Positions 30,039 to 38,344 are shown, numbered from the stretch's first letter. The stretch is DNA of 64,000 nt from Aerosticca soli (GCF_003967035.1 NZ_AP018560.1:1-64000), one strand, 5' to 3'. Translations and numbers: made by a program. Notes: generated by a model from the letters alone, not told the origin.

Positions 30039-30848
30039 ATGAATACCCCCTCCGTACCCTCCGGCCGCGATCCGTGGCGCCCGCTGCGCTATCTGTGGCG
30101 CGTGCCCTGGCTGATCGCGCATGCGCTGCTCGGCGTGGTCCTGTGCGCGACCATCCTGACCTGGAATCGCGACCGGGTGATGCAGGACGGCCGCGAGCCT
30201 TTCGTGCACCGGATGATCCGCTGGTGGTCGACCGTGCTGCTGCGCATCTTCGGCATGCGCGCGGTGCGCTTCGGCCAGCCGCTGCCCGATCCGGTGCTGT
30301 TCGTCGCCAACCACACCTCCTGGCTCGACATCGAGCTTCTGCATGCCCAGCGCGCGGCCTGTTTCGTGGCCAAGGCCGAGATCGCGCGCTGGCCGCTGGT
30401 CGGCTGGCTGGCCGCCAACGGCGGCACCATCTTCCATCGCCGCGGCAGCAACCATTCGCTGGCGGCGGTGATGCAGATCATGGTCGAGCGTCTGCACGCG
30501 GGACGTTCGGTGGCGGTGTTTCCGGAAGGCGGCACCAGCCACGATGGCCACCTCAAGGTGTTCCATGCGCGCATCTTCCAGGCCGCGATCGATGCCGGCG
30601 TGCCGGTGCAGCCGGTGGCGCTGCGCTTTTCGCGCGGCGGCCGGCGCGTGATCGACGTCGGTTTTCGCGAGCACGAGAGCTTCATGGCCAACTTCTGGCG
30701 TGTGCTGGGCGAGGCGCCGCTGGATGCCGAGGTGCATTTCCTGGCCCCGGTGCCGGCCCTGGCCGAGGGGCGGCGGCGGATGGCCGATCTGGCCCGTGAG
30801 CGCATCGCCGCCGCGCTCGCCGATCCTGCGGAGATGCCGGCGGCATGA
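30039..30848 (+). CDS. 1-acyl-sn-glycerol-3-phosphate acyltransferase (PlsC family)
   Basis: Adds an acyl chain to lysophosphatidic acid in phospholipid synthesis, at the inner membrane. The 269-residue product has an N-terminal membrane helix (about 23-42), the catalytic HxxxxD motif in NHTSWLD (H92, D97) and the acceptor-binding FPEGGTS (161-167). Family members also acylate ornithine lipids or other lysolipids, so the acceptor is not certain. The stop overlaps the start of the next gene by four bases (ATGA), implying coupling with the hydrolase. Confidence 0.88.
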   Translation: MNTPSVPSGRDPWRPLRYLWRVPWLIAHALLGVVLCATILTWNRDRVMQDGREPFVHRMIRWWSTVLLRIFGMRAVRFGQPLPDPVLFVANHTSWLDIELLHAQRAACFVAKAEIARWPLVGWLAANGGTIFHRRGSNHSLAAVMQIMVERLHAGRSVAVFPEGGTSHDGHLKVFHARIFQAAIDAGVPVQPVALRFSRGGRRVIDVGFREHESFMANFWRVLGEAPLDAEVHFLAPVPALAEGRRRMADLARERIAAALADPAEMPAA

Positions 30849-31876
30849 AGCTGCCGCGCGGTGAGGATTTCCGTCCGCCCTGGCCGCTGACCAGCGGCCA
30901 TCTGCAGACCATGCTGTCTTCCAGTGGCGTGCGCCGGCGGCTGCTGCCCCGCGCGGCGCGGCAGGTCCAGCAGGACGCGGTGCCGGTCACCGTGGACGGC
31001 GGCGAGGGCGTGCGGCTGACCGGCGCGTTCACCGCGCAGCAGATCCAGGCTTCGCCGCGCGGGCTGGCCGTGTTGTTCCACGGCTGGGAAGGCAGCATCG
31101 ATTCGACCTATGTGCTGCAGACCGGCAGCCGCCTGCTCAGGGACGGCTGGGACGTGTTCCGGCTCAACTTCCGCGATCACGGCGACAGCCACGGCCTCAA
31201 CGAGGCGCTGTTCCATTCCTGCCGGCTCGACGAGGTGGTGCATGCGCTCGCCGACATCGCGCGGCGCTGGCCGACCCGGCCGCTGGCGCTCGCCGGGTTC
31301 TCGCTCGGCGGCAATTTCGCGTTGCGCGCGGCGCTGGCCGCGCCGGCCGCCGGCGTGCCGCTGGCCTACGCGCTGGCGGTGTGTCCGATCATCGATCCGG
31401 CCGAGGGGCTGTTCGCCCTGGAACGGCAGGCGCCGTGGTTCTACCACGCCTATTTCATGCGCAAGTGGCGCCAGTCGTTGCGCGCCAAGCAGGCGCTGTT
31501 TCCCGGGCACACCTATTTCGAGCTGGCCGAACTCAAGCAGGATCTGCGCGGACTCACCGCCGCGCTGGTCAGGCGGCACACCGACTTCGCCTCGCTGGAG
31601 GCGTACCTGGAAGGCTATTCGGTGGCCGGCGCGCGGCTCCGCGCGCTTTCCATTCCCGCCACCATCCTCACCGCGCGGGACGATCCGATCATTCCGGTCG
31701 CCGATTTCGAGCGGCTCGAACTGCCGCCGCAGGTGGAACTGGACATCGCCCGCTACGGTGGTCATTGCGGTTTCATCCGCGGCCGCGACATGACCAGTTT
31801 CACGGACGACTACATCGCCGCGCGTTTCAATGCCATCGCCGCCTGTGACTGGCCCGGGGGTCGGCGCGCGACCTGA
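30845..31876 (+). CDS. YheT-like alpha/beta hydrolase
   Basis: A 343-residue serine hydrolase of the YheT/ABHD family. It has the oxyanion LFHGWEGSIDSTY, the nucleophile elbow GFSLGGN with S153, an acidic member in ARDDPIIP (about 280) and the histidine in YGGHCGF (about 309). N-terminal PWPLTSGHLQTML is typical of this family (family pattern pxxxGHxQT). Some relatives act on lipids or acetylated compounds; the substrate here is unknown. It overlaps plsC by four bases, so a lipid-related task is plausible. Confidence 0.85.
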   Translation: MKLPRGEDFRPPWPLTSGHLQTMLSSSGVRRRLLPRAARQVQQDAVPVTVDGGEGVRLTGAFTAQQIQASPRGLAVLFHGWEGSIDSTYVLQTGSRLLRDGWDVFRLNFRDHGDSHGLNEALFHSCRLDEVVHALADIARRWPTRPLALAGFSLGGNFALRAALAAPAAGVPLAYALAVCPIIDPAEGLFALERQAPWFYHAYFMRKWRQSLRAKQALFPGHTYFELAELKQDLRGLTAALVRRHTDFASLEAYLEGYSVAGARLRALSIPATILTARDDPIIPVADFERLELPPQVELDIARYGGHCGFIRGRDMTSFTDDYIAARFNAIAACDWPGGRRAT

Positions 31877-31923
31877 TCCGCTCTCACGAGGCCGGCCGAC
31901 CGGCTTCGAAAAAGGAGAACCGC

Positions 31924-33018
31924 ATGCGCTGCAAACCCCATGCCCTCTTTGCCGGTGTGTGCCTGCTGCTGGCGCATGTCGCCGCGGCCGGCGTACCCAC
32001 GGGCTTGGCCCTGCCGCCGGGATTCGGGCTGACGGTATATGCCGAGTCCGTGCCGGGGGCACGCGAAATGGCGCAGGGCGCGCAAGGCACGGTGTTCGTC
32101 GGCTCGACGAAGGGCGAGGTCTATGCGCTGACCGATGCCGACCACAATGGCGTCGCCGAGCGGGTGCGGGTGATCGCGCGCGGCCTGCAGCTGCCGGTCG
32201 GCGTGGCCTTCCACGACGGCGACCTGTACGTTTCGGCGGTGAGCCGCATCTACGTGTTGCGCGACATCGAGCGGCATCTGGACGATCCGCCCGCGCCCGA
32301 GCTCGTCACCGACCGCCTGCCCGGCGAGACCCACCACGGCTGGAAGTTCATCGCCTTCGGTCCGGACGGGGCGCTTTACGTGCCGATCGGCGCGCCATGC
32401 AACATCTGCGATCCCGGCCCCGACCACGGCAAACTGATCCGCATGCGGCCGGACGGCAGCGGCTGGCAGGACGTGGCGCTGGGCATCCGCAACACGGTCG
32501 GTTTCGACTGGCAGCCCGAGACGGGACGACTGTGGTTCACCGACAACGGCCGCGACCTCATGGGCGATGATCTGCCCAGCGACGAGCTCGATCGCATCGA
32601 CCGCCCCGGGCAGCACTTCGGCTATCCGTATTGCCATCAGGGCGACACGCCCGATCCCGAGTTCGGGCGCGGAAAGGATTGCCGGGACTACACGCCGCCG
32701 GTGCTCAAGCTCGGCGCGCACGTGGCCGCGCTCGGCATGCGCTTCTATACCGGGACGAGGTTTCCGCCCCGCTATCGCGGCGCGATCTTCATCGCCGAAC
32801 ACGGCTCATGGAACCGTACCCGCAAGGCCGGCTATCAGGTCGTCGTGGTGCGCTTCGAACATGGTCGCGCGCTGCCGCCCGAGCCCTTCCTGATCGGCTT
32901 CGTCCGTGAGGAGAAGGCCCTCGGTCGACCCGCCGACGTCCTGGTGCTCGGCGACGGCAGTCTGCTGGTCAGCGACGATCTCACTGGCGCGATCTACCGG
33001 ATCGACTACCGGCCCTGA
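31924..33018 (+). CDS. Exported PQQ-type glucose/sorbosone dehydrogenase-like beta-propeller
   Basis: A 364-residue exported protein with a signal peptide (residues about 1-22, LFAGVCLLLAHVAAAG). The rest matches soluble sugar dehydrogenase/L-sorbosone dehydrogenase beta-propellers: GFGLTVYAESVPGAREMAQG, GETHHGWKFIAFGPDGALYV, RMRPDGSGWQDVALGIRNTV, GFDWQPETGRLWFTDNGRDL and FIAEHGSWNRT. PxxGPP-type pyrroloquinoline quinone binding is expected in the family, but cofactor ligands cannot be confirmed here and no pqq synthesis genes lie in the window. AAGGAG precedes ATG 31924. Convergent with the Mn catalase gene. Confidence 0.82.
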   Translation: MRCKPHALFAGVCLLLAHVAAAGVPTGLALPPGFGLTVYAESVPGAREMAQGAQGTVFVGSTKGEVYALTDADHNGVAERVRVIARGLQLPVGVAFHDGDLYVSAVSRIYVLRDIERHLDDPPAPELVTDRLPGETHHGWKFIAFGPDGALYVPIGAPCNICDPGPDHGKLIRMRPDGSGWQDVALGIRNTVGFDWQPETGRLWFTDNGRDLMGDDLPSDELDRIDRPGQHFGYPYCHQGDTPDPEFGRGKDCRDYTPPVLKLGAHVAALGMRFYTGTRFPPRYRGAIFIAEHGSWNRTRKAGYQVVVVRFEHGRALPPEPFLIGFVREEKALGRPADVLVLGDGSLLVSDDLTGAIYRIDYRP

Positions 33019-33055
33019 AAAAACCGATCCGCAGCGCGCCTGGCCGCTGCGGATC
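33018..33055 (-). terminator. Intrinsic terminator of the Mn catalase gene
   Basis: Perfect 11-base stem GATCCGCAGCG/CGCTGCGGATC (33026-33036 with 33045-33055) and an 8-base loop. On the minus strand the stem is followed by GG then six T (33023-33018). It lies 9 bases past the catalase stop and also touches the end of the convergent gene. Confidence 0.85.
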
Positions 33056-33064
33056 AGTCGTCGA

Positions 33065-33946
33065 TCACTTCTTGCCCTTGCCGAGGCCGAGTTCGGCGCC
33101 GGTGGTCGGATTGACCGACGGATCGGAAAGCGTGCGTTTGGCCATCCGTTCCAGCATCGCCTGTTCTTCCGCAGGCAGCCGTACCTCGGGCATGCCGCTG
33201 CCGCCGTCCATGCCGAGCATGCGTTCGCGGTCGCTGACGACATTGAAGTTGTCGTCGCTGTTCCACGAACCGCGCATGTCGCCCTCGCCCTGCGAGGTGT
33301 TGATGTACATATTGGCGAACTCCGCTTTGCCAGCCAGCTTGCCGGGTGGGAAATTGGGCTGGATCGCATAGAGCGCCTTTTCGAACGACTGCTGGTGGGC
33401 GATCTCGCGCGTCATCAGGAAACCGAGTGCGTCGCGTATGCCCGGATCGGGCGTCACGTTGATCAGCCGCTCGTAGATGATCTTGGCGCGGGCCTCGGCG
33501 GCGATGTTGGTGCGCAGGTCCGCGGTCGGCTCGCCGATGTTCTCGATATAGCCGGCCGTCCACAGCTGCCCGGCCGAGTTGGTCAGCGCCGGCCCGCCGC
33601 CGTAGAGGATCTGGGTGACGTGCGAATCGTTGCCGGCCCCCTGCAGTTCGCGGAAGAGCTGCGCCTGCTCCTCCACGCCTTCGGCGAGCTTGCCCTTGGC
33701 GCCCTTGTTGAGCATGGCCACGATGGTGCCGATGACTTCCAGATGGCTGAGCTCCTCGGTGGCGATGTCCAGCAGCATGTCCTTGCGGCCCGGATCGTCC
33801 TCGGCCATGGCCTGGCTGAAATAGCGCACCGCGGCGGCCAACTCGCCCTGCGGCCCACCGAATTGTTCGAGCAGCAGGTTGGCCAGGGCCGGATCGGGCC
33901 GGGATACTCTCACCGTGTATTGCAGGCGTTTGTTGTGAGCGAACAT
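33065..33946 (-). CDS. Manganese catalase
   Basis: Disproportionates hydrogen peroxide with a dimanganese centre, without heme. The 293-residue product has the ferritin-like four-helix core and all metal ligands in the places known from Lactiplantibacillus: E35, E65, H68 (in TEELSHLE), E151 (in AAEARAKIIYERL) and H184 (in REIAHQQSFEKAL). The C-terminal tail (about 200-293) is the longer form with GSWNSDDNFNVV. ATG 33946 has AGGAG eight bases upstream; the long open frame before it is spurious. It heads a group of stress and envelope genes and diverges from the PEBP gene. Confidence 0.94.
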   Translation of the reverse strand: MFAHNKRLQYTVRVSRPDPALANLLLEQFGGPQGELAAAVRYFSQAMAEDDPGRKDMLLDIATEELSHLEVIGTIVAMLNKGAKGKLAEGVEEQAQLFRELQGAGNDSHVTQILYGGGPALTNSAGQLWTAGYIENIGEPTADLRTNIAAEARAKIIYERLINVTPDPGIRDALGFLMTREIAHQQSFEKALYAIQPNFPPGKLAGKAEFANMYINTSQGEGDMRGSWNSDDNFNVVSDRERMLGMDGGSGMPEVRLPAEEQAMLERMAKRTLSDPSVNPTTGAELGLGKGKK

Positions 33947-34108
33947 GAAGGCTCCTTGTCGTCGGTGAAAAGCGGAAGGCGACGCGGCCGTGGGGAATCG
34001 AGCCGCCTCGCCCCGGATCACGTGGCAAGAGCCGTGCCGGCCCGCCGCCCAAGGCCCGATCGGCCAAGGGGGGCCGGGATGCCGGTAAGAAATGCCAAGA
34101 CCAGGCAA

Positions 34109-34122
34109 GTTTTTCCAAAAAC
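34109..34122. promoter_or_regulatory. AT palindrome between Mn catalase and PEBP genes
   Basis: GTTTTT-CC-AAAAAC, 6-base arms, inside the otherwise GC-rich 242-base divergent gap (33947-34188). It is 67 bases ahead of the PEBP ATG. A promoter element or binding site is possible; nothing more can be said. Confidence 0.3.
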
Positions 34123-34188
34123 GCCTTCGGGCCTTCTTCACCGCCGGCCGGTAGCATGGAGCCATCCTTGAGCCGAGGAGGAACAACC

Positions 34189-34821
34189 ATGTATCTGCGC
34201 AGTGAGAGTTTCGCCAACGGACAGCCCATCCCCTCCCGCTTCGCTTTCGCGCGCATCGGTCAGCCAGTGGAGCTGGCCGAAAACTTGAACCCGCACCTGG
34301 CCTGGGGCGAGGCGCCGGCCGGCACGCGTTCCTTCGTGATCACCTGCATCGATCCGGATGCGCCGAGCCGGCGCGACGATGCCAACCAGCCCGGCAAGAC
34401 GCTGCCGGCCGATCTGCCGCGGACCGAGTTCGTGCATTGGCTGCTTGCCAACGTGCCGCCGGATTGCACGCAGTTGGCGGCCGGCTCCTGCAGCGCGGGC
34501 GTGGTGCCGCACGGCAAGCGCCAGCCGCCGGGCCCGCCGGGCAGCGTGCAGGGCCGCAACCATTACAGCGACTGGTTTGCCGGCGATCCGGACATGACGG
34601 GCGACTATCTGGGCTACGACGGTCCGTGTCCGCCCTGGAACGACAGCCGCGTGCACCACTACCACTTCGAGCTGCATGCGCTGGACGTGGCCCGTCTTGC
34701 GCTCGAAGCGGGCTTCACGCTCGACGATCTCCGCCGGGCGATGGCCGGCCACGTGCTCGCCAGCGCGGCCTGGGTGGGCACCTACACGCTCAATCCCGCC
34801 CTGGCCGGGACGGGCGGATAA
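34189..34821 (+). CDS. YbhB/YbcL-family phosphatidylethanolamine-binding protein (PEBP)
   Basis: A 210-residue member of the bacterial PEBP/Raf-kinase-inhibitor-like family. It shows the ligand-pocket DPDAPSR (family DPDAP), HWLLANVP, and the later YDGPCPPWNDSRVHHYHFEL (family GPxPPxGxxHrYxF). No signal peptide is seen, so it is probably cytoplasmic. Function of the bacterial family is poorly known. It begins at ATG 34189 with a GAGGAGG ribosome site. It diverges from Mn catalase and is followed by small envelope proteins. Confidence 0.88.
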   Translation: MYLRSESFANGQPIPSRFAFARIGQPVELAENLNPHLAWGEAPAGTRSFVITCIDPDAPSRRDDANQPGKTLPADLPRTEFVHWLLANVPPDCTQLAAGSCSAGVVPHGKRQPPGPPGSVQGRNHYSDWFAGDPDMTGDYLGYDGPCPPWNDSRVHHYHFELHALDVARLALEAGFTLDDLRRAMAGHVLASAAWVGTYTLNPALAGTGG

Positions 34822-34892
34822 TTCAAGGCGATGGGGACGGGACTTTCACACGACGATGGCGTCGCGCTGCGCAGGATCGGCGCACACTGAAG

Positions 34893-34914
34893 CCCGCATC
34901 GGAAGCGATGCGGG
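34893..34914 (+). terminator. Hairpin after the PEBP gene
   Basis: Perfect 9-base stem CCCGCATCG/CGATGCGGG closed by a GAAG tetraloop, 71 bases past the PEBP stop and 31 bases ahead of the DUF1328 gene. No T run follows. A processing or pausing hairpin is possible. Confidence 0.4.
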
Positions 34915-34945
34915 TGCCCATCACGCCGCCTAAGGAGTCGCCGTC

Positions 34946-35101
34946 ATGCTGCACTACGCCATCGTCTTCCTGATCATCGCCATCATCGCCGCCGTCCTGG
35001 GTTTCGGCGGCATCGCCGGCACCGCGGCCTGGATCGCCAAGGTATTGTTCGTCATCTTCCTGATCCTGGCGATCGTGTCGTTCTTCCGCCGCAGCACATG
35101 A
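34946..35101 (+). CDS. DUF1328-family small membrane protein (YtjA type)
   Basis: A 51-residue protein: [20 protein letters not shown] followed by [20 protein letters not shown] and [11 protein letters not shown]. This is the DUF1328/YtjA pattern of two membrane helices joined by a Gly-rich turn. Such genes are often induced by envelope or osmotic stress, but the function is unknown. The ATG has AAGGAG ten bases upstream. The stop is followed after 40 bases by the DUF883-like gene. Confidence 0.85.
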   Translation: MLHYAIVFLIIAIIAAVLGFGGIAGTAAWIAKVLFVIFLILAIVSFFRRST

Positions 35102-35141
35102 CCGTGCGGCCCATCGAGTCACCCCTTACCGGAGACCTGCC

Positions 35142-35519
35142 ATGAACGAGAATCTGCAAAACGCCATGCCCGAGGACCTGTCGCACAAACTGGACAGCCG
35201 CATCGACCAGCGCGCCGAGCGCATCAAGCAGGCGACCTCCGAAGCGGTGGCCAGCGCCAAGGAAACCGTCGAGCACGTCGCCGACCGTGTCGAGAGCGGG
35301 GTCCATCACGCCACCGACAAGGCCGCCGCCGCCGCCCATCGCGCCACCGACAAGGCCAGCGAGCTGCGTGAGCGCAGCCGCGAGGCCTACGAGGAAGCGG
35401 TCGACCGCGCCGATGCCTGGCTGGATATCGCCCGTGATTACGTGCGGCGCAAGCCGGTGCAGTCGGTGGCGATGGCCCTGGGTGCCGGCTGGCTGCTCGG
35501 CCGCGTGCTGCGGCGCTGA
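35142..35519 (+). CDS. DUF883/ElaB-YqjD-like membrane-anchored helical protein
   Basis: A 125-residue protein. Residues about 10-95 are a long charged helix rich in Ala, Glu, Lys and Arg (SRIDQRAERIKQATSEAVAS and ATDKAAAAAHRATDKASELR), resembling DUF883 and LEA-like proteins. Residues about 105-125 form a short glycine-containing anchor (SVAMALGAGWLLGRVLRR). ElaB/YqjD relatives bind ribosomes at the membrane in stationary phase; this is family knowledge, not shown here. GGAG lies nine bases before ATG 35142. The holin-X gene starts eight bases after its stop. Confidence 0.78.
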   Translation: MNENLQNAMPEDLSHKLDSRIDQRAERIKQATSEAVASAKETVEHVADRVESGVHHATDKAAAAAHRATDKASELRERSREAYEEAVDRADAWLDIARDYVRRKPVQSVAMALGAGWLLGRVLRR

Positions 35520-35527
35520 CCCCTTCC

Positions 35528-35971
35528 ATGGCTGAGCCGGAACAGCCCGAGGCGCCGGGGGACAGCCGTCTGCTGGACGAGCTCGCGCGCCTCGGCCGCG
35601 GCATCAAGCATCTGTTCGGTGCCCAGCTCGGCCTGCTGTCCGCCGAGCTCGGGCTTGCCCGCGGCGCCATCGCATGGCTGCTGTTGACCGCGCTCTGCAC
35701 GATCGTGGCGGCGGTCGGCAGCGGCTTGACCGCACTCGCGCTGGTGGGTGTGGCGCTGGCGCATTGGCTGGGCTCCTGGACCTGGGCGCTGGCGGTCTTG
35801 TTTCTGGTTCAGCTCGTGGTCATGCTGGGCTGCATGCTGCTGTTCAGACGTTGCCTGCACTGGATGAGCCTGCCGGCCACGCGCGCCGAATGGCGGTCCA
35901 TGCTGCAGGAGAGCCGGGCGCGGGCCGAGGAGCGCATCCGCCGTGCCGAGCAGGAGGACACCCCGTCATGA
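35528..35971 (+). CDS. Putative holin-X / phage-holin-family membrane protein
   Basis: A 147-residue protein with two membrane helices (about 45-72, GAIAWLLLTALCTIVAAVGS; and about 80-108, WTWALAVLFLVQLVVMLGCM) and charged ends, the layout of the Actinobacterial Holin-X/holin superfamily III domain. Despite the name, chromosomal members near DUF883 genes (as YqjE next to YqjD in E. coli) are not phage lysis genes. Its stop overlaps the next start by four bases (ATGA). Confidence 0.8.
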   Translation: MAEPEQPEAPGDSRLLDELARLGRGIKHLFGAQLGLLSAELGLARGAIAWLLLTALCTIVAAVGSGLTALALVGVALAHWLGSWTWALAVLFLVQLVVMLGCMLLFRRCLHWMSLPATRAEWRSMLQESRARAEERIRRAEQEDTPS

Positions 35972-36258
35972 ATCTTTTCGCCCGCCATGCCCGTGTGCGT
36001 GAGGCCCAGGCGCGCCTGCGCCTGGCGCGCCGAGAGGTGCAGGAACCGGTCGCGGCCCTGCTGGTACGCGGCTACACCTACCCGCTCACCACGCTGGGCG
36101 TGGCTGCCGGCGTCGGCTTCGTGGCCGGCTGTGTGGGCGGCGGGCGTGCCGCGCCGGCACGGGCCGCGGCACCGCTGCTGCGCGGCGGTCTGTTCGAGCT
36201 GCTGCTGCAGGGCGCGCGCTGGTTCGCCACCACGCTGGAAGACGACGACACCCCATGA
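35968..36258 (+). CDS. Small membrane protein downstream of holin-X (YqjK-like position)
   Basis: A 96-residue protein not recognised by family. The N terminus is a basic helix (HARVREAQARLRLARREVQE), followed by TYPLTTLGVAAGVGFVAGCV, a Gly-rich membrane segment, and an Ala/Leu-rich amphipathic end (RGGLFELLLQGARWFATTLE). It overlaps the preceding stop and the following start by four bases each (ATGA), so it is translated as part of the chain DUF883-holin-X-this gene-AI-2E transporter. The E. coli yqjD-yqjE-yqjK order suggests an analogue of YqjK, by position only. Confidence 0.72.
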   Translation: MNLFARHARVREAQARLRLARREVQEPVAALLVRGYTYPLTTLGVAAGVGFVAGCVGGGRAAPARAAAPLLRGGLFELLLQGARWFATTLEDDDTP

Positions 36259-37388
36259 CCGTACCCTTGGCCGTGCCGCCCTCCGCGCCCGAGCGGCCGG
36301 TGGATGCGGCCCCTGTACGGACCGCCGCCACGGTGCCGCCGCGCATGACCGGCCGGCACCTGGCGGCGATCCGTCACATGCTGGCCATCCTCTGCCTGCT
36401 GGCGCTGCTGTACACGGTCACCCTGGCGCGCGAGCTGATCATTCCGCTGCTCCTGGCCACCTTCCTGGGGCTGGCGCTCAATCCGCTGGTGGCCGGGGCC
36501 GCGCGGCGGGGCATCCCCCGCTGGCTGTCCTCGTGCGTGTTGATGCTGGCGCTGGTCGGCGGCATCGGCACCGGCATCGGCCTTTTGGCCCAGCCGGCGC
36601 TCGGCTGGTTCCACAACGTGCCGGCTGCGATCAAGAGTTTCGTGCCCAAGCTCAAGAGCCTGGCCGGTCCGCTGGAGGCGGCCAGCCGCGCCACCCAGTC
36701 GCTGGTCAGCGGCCAGGTGGTGCGCGTCCAGCCTTCGCGTCCGGTGGCGGTGGCGATCACCGCCTGGGACGTGATCGCCAAGGCGCCCAAGGTGCTGGCG
36801 GCGATCCTCACCGTGATCCTGCTGGTGTTTTTCTTCCTGGTGTTCGGCGACACCATCCTGCGCCGGCTGGTGCAGCTCACGCCCGGCTTCGGTTACCGCC
36901 GCCACACGGTGGCGATCGTGCGCGGCATCCAGAGCGAGGTCTCGCGCTACATCCTCACCACCGTGCTGATCAACGCCGCGCTGGGCCTCATCACCACCGG
37001 CATGCTGTGGCTCTACGGGATGCCCGACCCGCTGCTGTGGGGCACGGTGGCGATGCTCGCCAATTTCATTCCCTACGTCGGGGCGATCACCACCACCACG
37101 CTGCTGGCGCTGGTCGGGCTGATCCACTTCGACAGCGTCGGCAGCGCGTTGCTGCCGGCCTCGACCTTCGCCGGCATCACCATCCTCGAAGGCAACTTCT
37201 TCACGCCGATGATCCAGGGCCGGCGCATGCGGCTGTCGCCGATCGCGATCCTGCTGTGGCTGCTGGTCTGGGGCTGGCTGTGGGGCATTCCCGGCGCGCT
37301 GCTGGCGGTGCCGATGCTGACCAGTTTCAAGCTGATCGCCGAGCGCGTGCGCGGCTGGGCGTGGTTTGCGCGGCTGGTCCAGCGCTGA
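36255..37388 (+). CDS. AI-2E family transporter (PerM/TqsA-like)
   Basis: A 377-residue inner-membrane protein of the AI-2 exporter superfamily. It has about eight helices: an N-terminal pair (about 40-110), a soluble stretch (about 115-175), and the C-terminal group with VVFFFLV, the conserved GxxxxxxP segments, NFIPYVGAITTTTLLAL and the family hallmark LEGNFFTPMIQGRRMRLSPI. Substrates in the superfamily include autoinducer-2, Na+ and unknown metabolites; it is not proof of quorum sensing. The gene overlaps its upstream neighbour by four bases and converges with uppP. Confidence 0.88.
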   Translation: MTVPLAVPPSAPERPVDAAPVRTAATVPPRMTGRHLAAIRHMLAILCLLALLYTVTLARELIIPLLLATFLGLALNPLVAGAARRGIPRWLSSCVLMLALVGGIGTGIGLLAQPALGWFHNVPAAIKSFVPKLKSLAGPLEAASRATQSLVSGQVVRVQPSRPVAVAITAWDVIAKAPKVLAAILTVILLVFFFLVFGDTILRRLVQLTPGFGYRRHTVAIVRGIQSEVSRYILTTVLINAALGLITTGMLWLYGMPDPLLWGTVAMLANFIPYVGAITTTTLLALVGLIHFDSVGSALLPASTFAGITILEGNFFTPMIQGRRMRLSPIAILLWLLVWGWLWGIPGALLAVPMLTSFKLIAERVRGWAWFARLVQR

Positions 37389-37397
37389 ACGCTTTTT

Positions 37398-38204
37398 TCA
37401 GCGCGCGGCGAGCACGAGGAGCAGCACGGTGCCGAGCACGATGCGATACACCGCGAAGGCGGTGAAGCGGTGGCTGCGGATGTAGCCGAGCAGCCATTTC
37501 ACCGCGGCGAAGGCGGTGACCGCCGAGACCAGGAAGCCGATGCCGAGCGCGCTCCAGTCCTCATGGCCGGCGCCGGTCTTGAGCGTCTTCAGGAGCTCAT
37601 AGCCGGTGGCGGCGTACATGGTCGGGATGCCGACCAGGAAGGCGAACTCGGTGGCCGCCGCGCGTTCGGTAGTGCCGGCCAGCATGGCCGCGAAGATGGT
37701 CGCCGCCGAGCGCGAGGTGCCCGGAAAGATGCCGGCGAGCATCTGCGCCAGACCCACCCACACGGCCACCCGCCAGCTCACCGCCCGGCATGGCGGCCGC
37801 CCGGCGGCGATGCGCTCGGCGGCGAGCATCCACACGCCGCCCAGGATCAGCGCCCAGGCCACCGGCGTCACCGTCTCGGGCAGTTTGAAGCCGAGTTTCA
37901 CCGCGACGAAGCCGAGCCCGGCGGTGATCAGGAAGGCGAGGGTCAGTTTGGCGAGGTAGTCGCGGTGGGCCGGCACGCGCCAGCCGGTGAGCAGTTCCCG
38001 CAGCCGCTCGCGGTAGATCAGCGTCACCGCCAGGATCGCGCCGGCCTGGATGCCGACGTTGAACAGGTCCGAGCGCGCGCCGAGCCAATGTTCGGCGATG
38101 AGGAGATGGCCGGTGGAGGAGATCGGCAGGAACTCGGTGATGCCTTCGATCAGGCCGAGCAAAACCACGACGACGAGTGCCACGCGCGCGCTCCGCAAAG
38201 TCAC
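37398..38204 (-). CDS. uppP: Undecaprenyl-diphosphatase UppP (BacA)
   Basis: Dephosphorylates undecaprenyl diphosphate to recycle the lipid carrier for cell-wall synthesis; high dosage gives bacitracin resistance. Family motifs are present: GLIEGITEFLPISSTGHLLIA near the N terminus, and PGTSRSAATIFAAMLAG in the middle. Starting at GTG 38204 gives 268 residues, close to the usual 265-275; an open frame 47 codons longer has no homology and enters the glnA control region. Seven to eight membrane helices are expected. Confidence 0.92.
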   Translation of the reverse strand: MTLRSARVALVVVVLLGLIEGITEFLPISSTGHLLIAEHWLGARSDLFNVGIQAGAILAVTLIYRERLRELLTGWRVPAHRDYLAKLTLAFLITAGLGFVAVKLGFKLPETVTPVAWALILGGVWMLAAERIAAGRPPCRAVSWRVAVWVGLAQMLAGIFPGTSRSAATIFAAMLAGTTERAAATEFAFLVGIPTMYAATGYELLKTLKTGAGHEDWSALGIGFLVSAVTAFAAVKWLLGYIRSHRFTAFAVYRIVLGTVLLLVLAAR

Positions 38205-38305
38205 GGGGAAAACGGCGCCTGGCGCCGGGCGGCCTAGCTTACGCAAATCGCGCGCAAAGCGCGGACGTGGCGAGGTTTTTCGGAGCTTCGATACGAAGCC
38301 ACGGA

Positions 38306-38322
38306 TGCACCATCTTCGCGCA
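38306..38322 (+). promoter_or_regulatory. NtrC-type binding site 1 ahead of glnA
   Basis: TGCACC-ATCTT-CGCGCA matches the NtrC consensus TGCACC-N5-GGTGCA at 10 of 12 positions. Its centre lies about 119 bases ahead of the start expected from the sigma-54 promoter. The same TGCACC-N5-CGCGCA pattern recurs ahead of ntrB. Confidence 0.75.
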
Positions 38323-38327
38323 ATCAT

Positions 38328-38344
38328 TGCACCTTTAAGGTTCA
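38328..38344 (+). promoter_or_regulatory. NtrC-type binding site 2 ahead of glnA
   Basis: TGCACC-TTTAA-GGTTCA matches the consensus at 11 of 12 positions. Its centre is 22 bases (two helical turns) from site 1, the geometry of an NtrC enhancer, and about 97 bases ahead of the expected transcription start. Confidence 0.8.

Noticed and set aside
35528-35971. Phage lysis (holin) gene suggesting a prophage
   Set aside because: No phage structural, integrase or lysin genes are near, and the gene sits in a DUF883-type envelope cluster like E. coli yqjDE. The family name is misleading.
36255-37388. Quorum-sensing autoinducer-2 exporter
   Set aside because: The AI-2E superfamily is functionally mixed, and no luxS or lsr genes are in the window; only the family assignment is supported.
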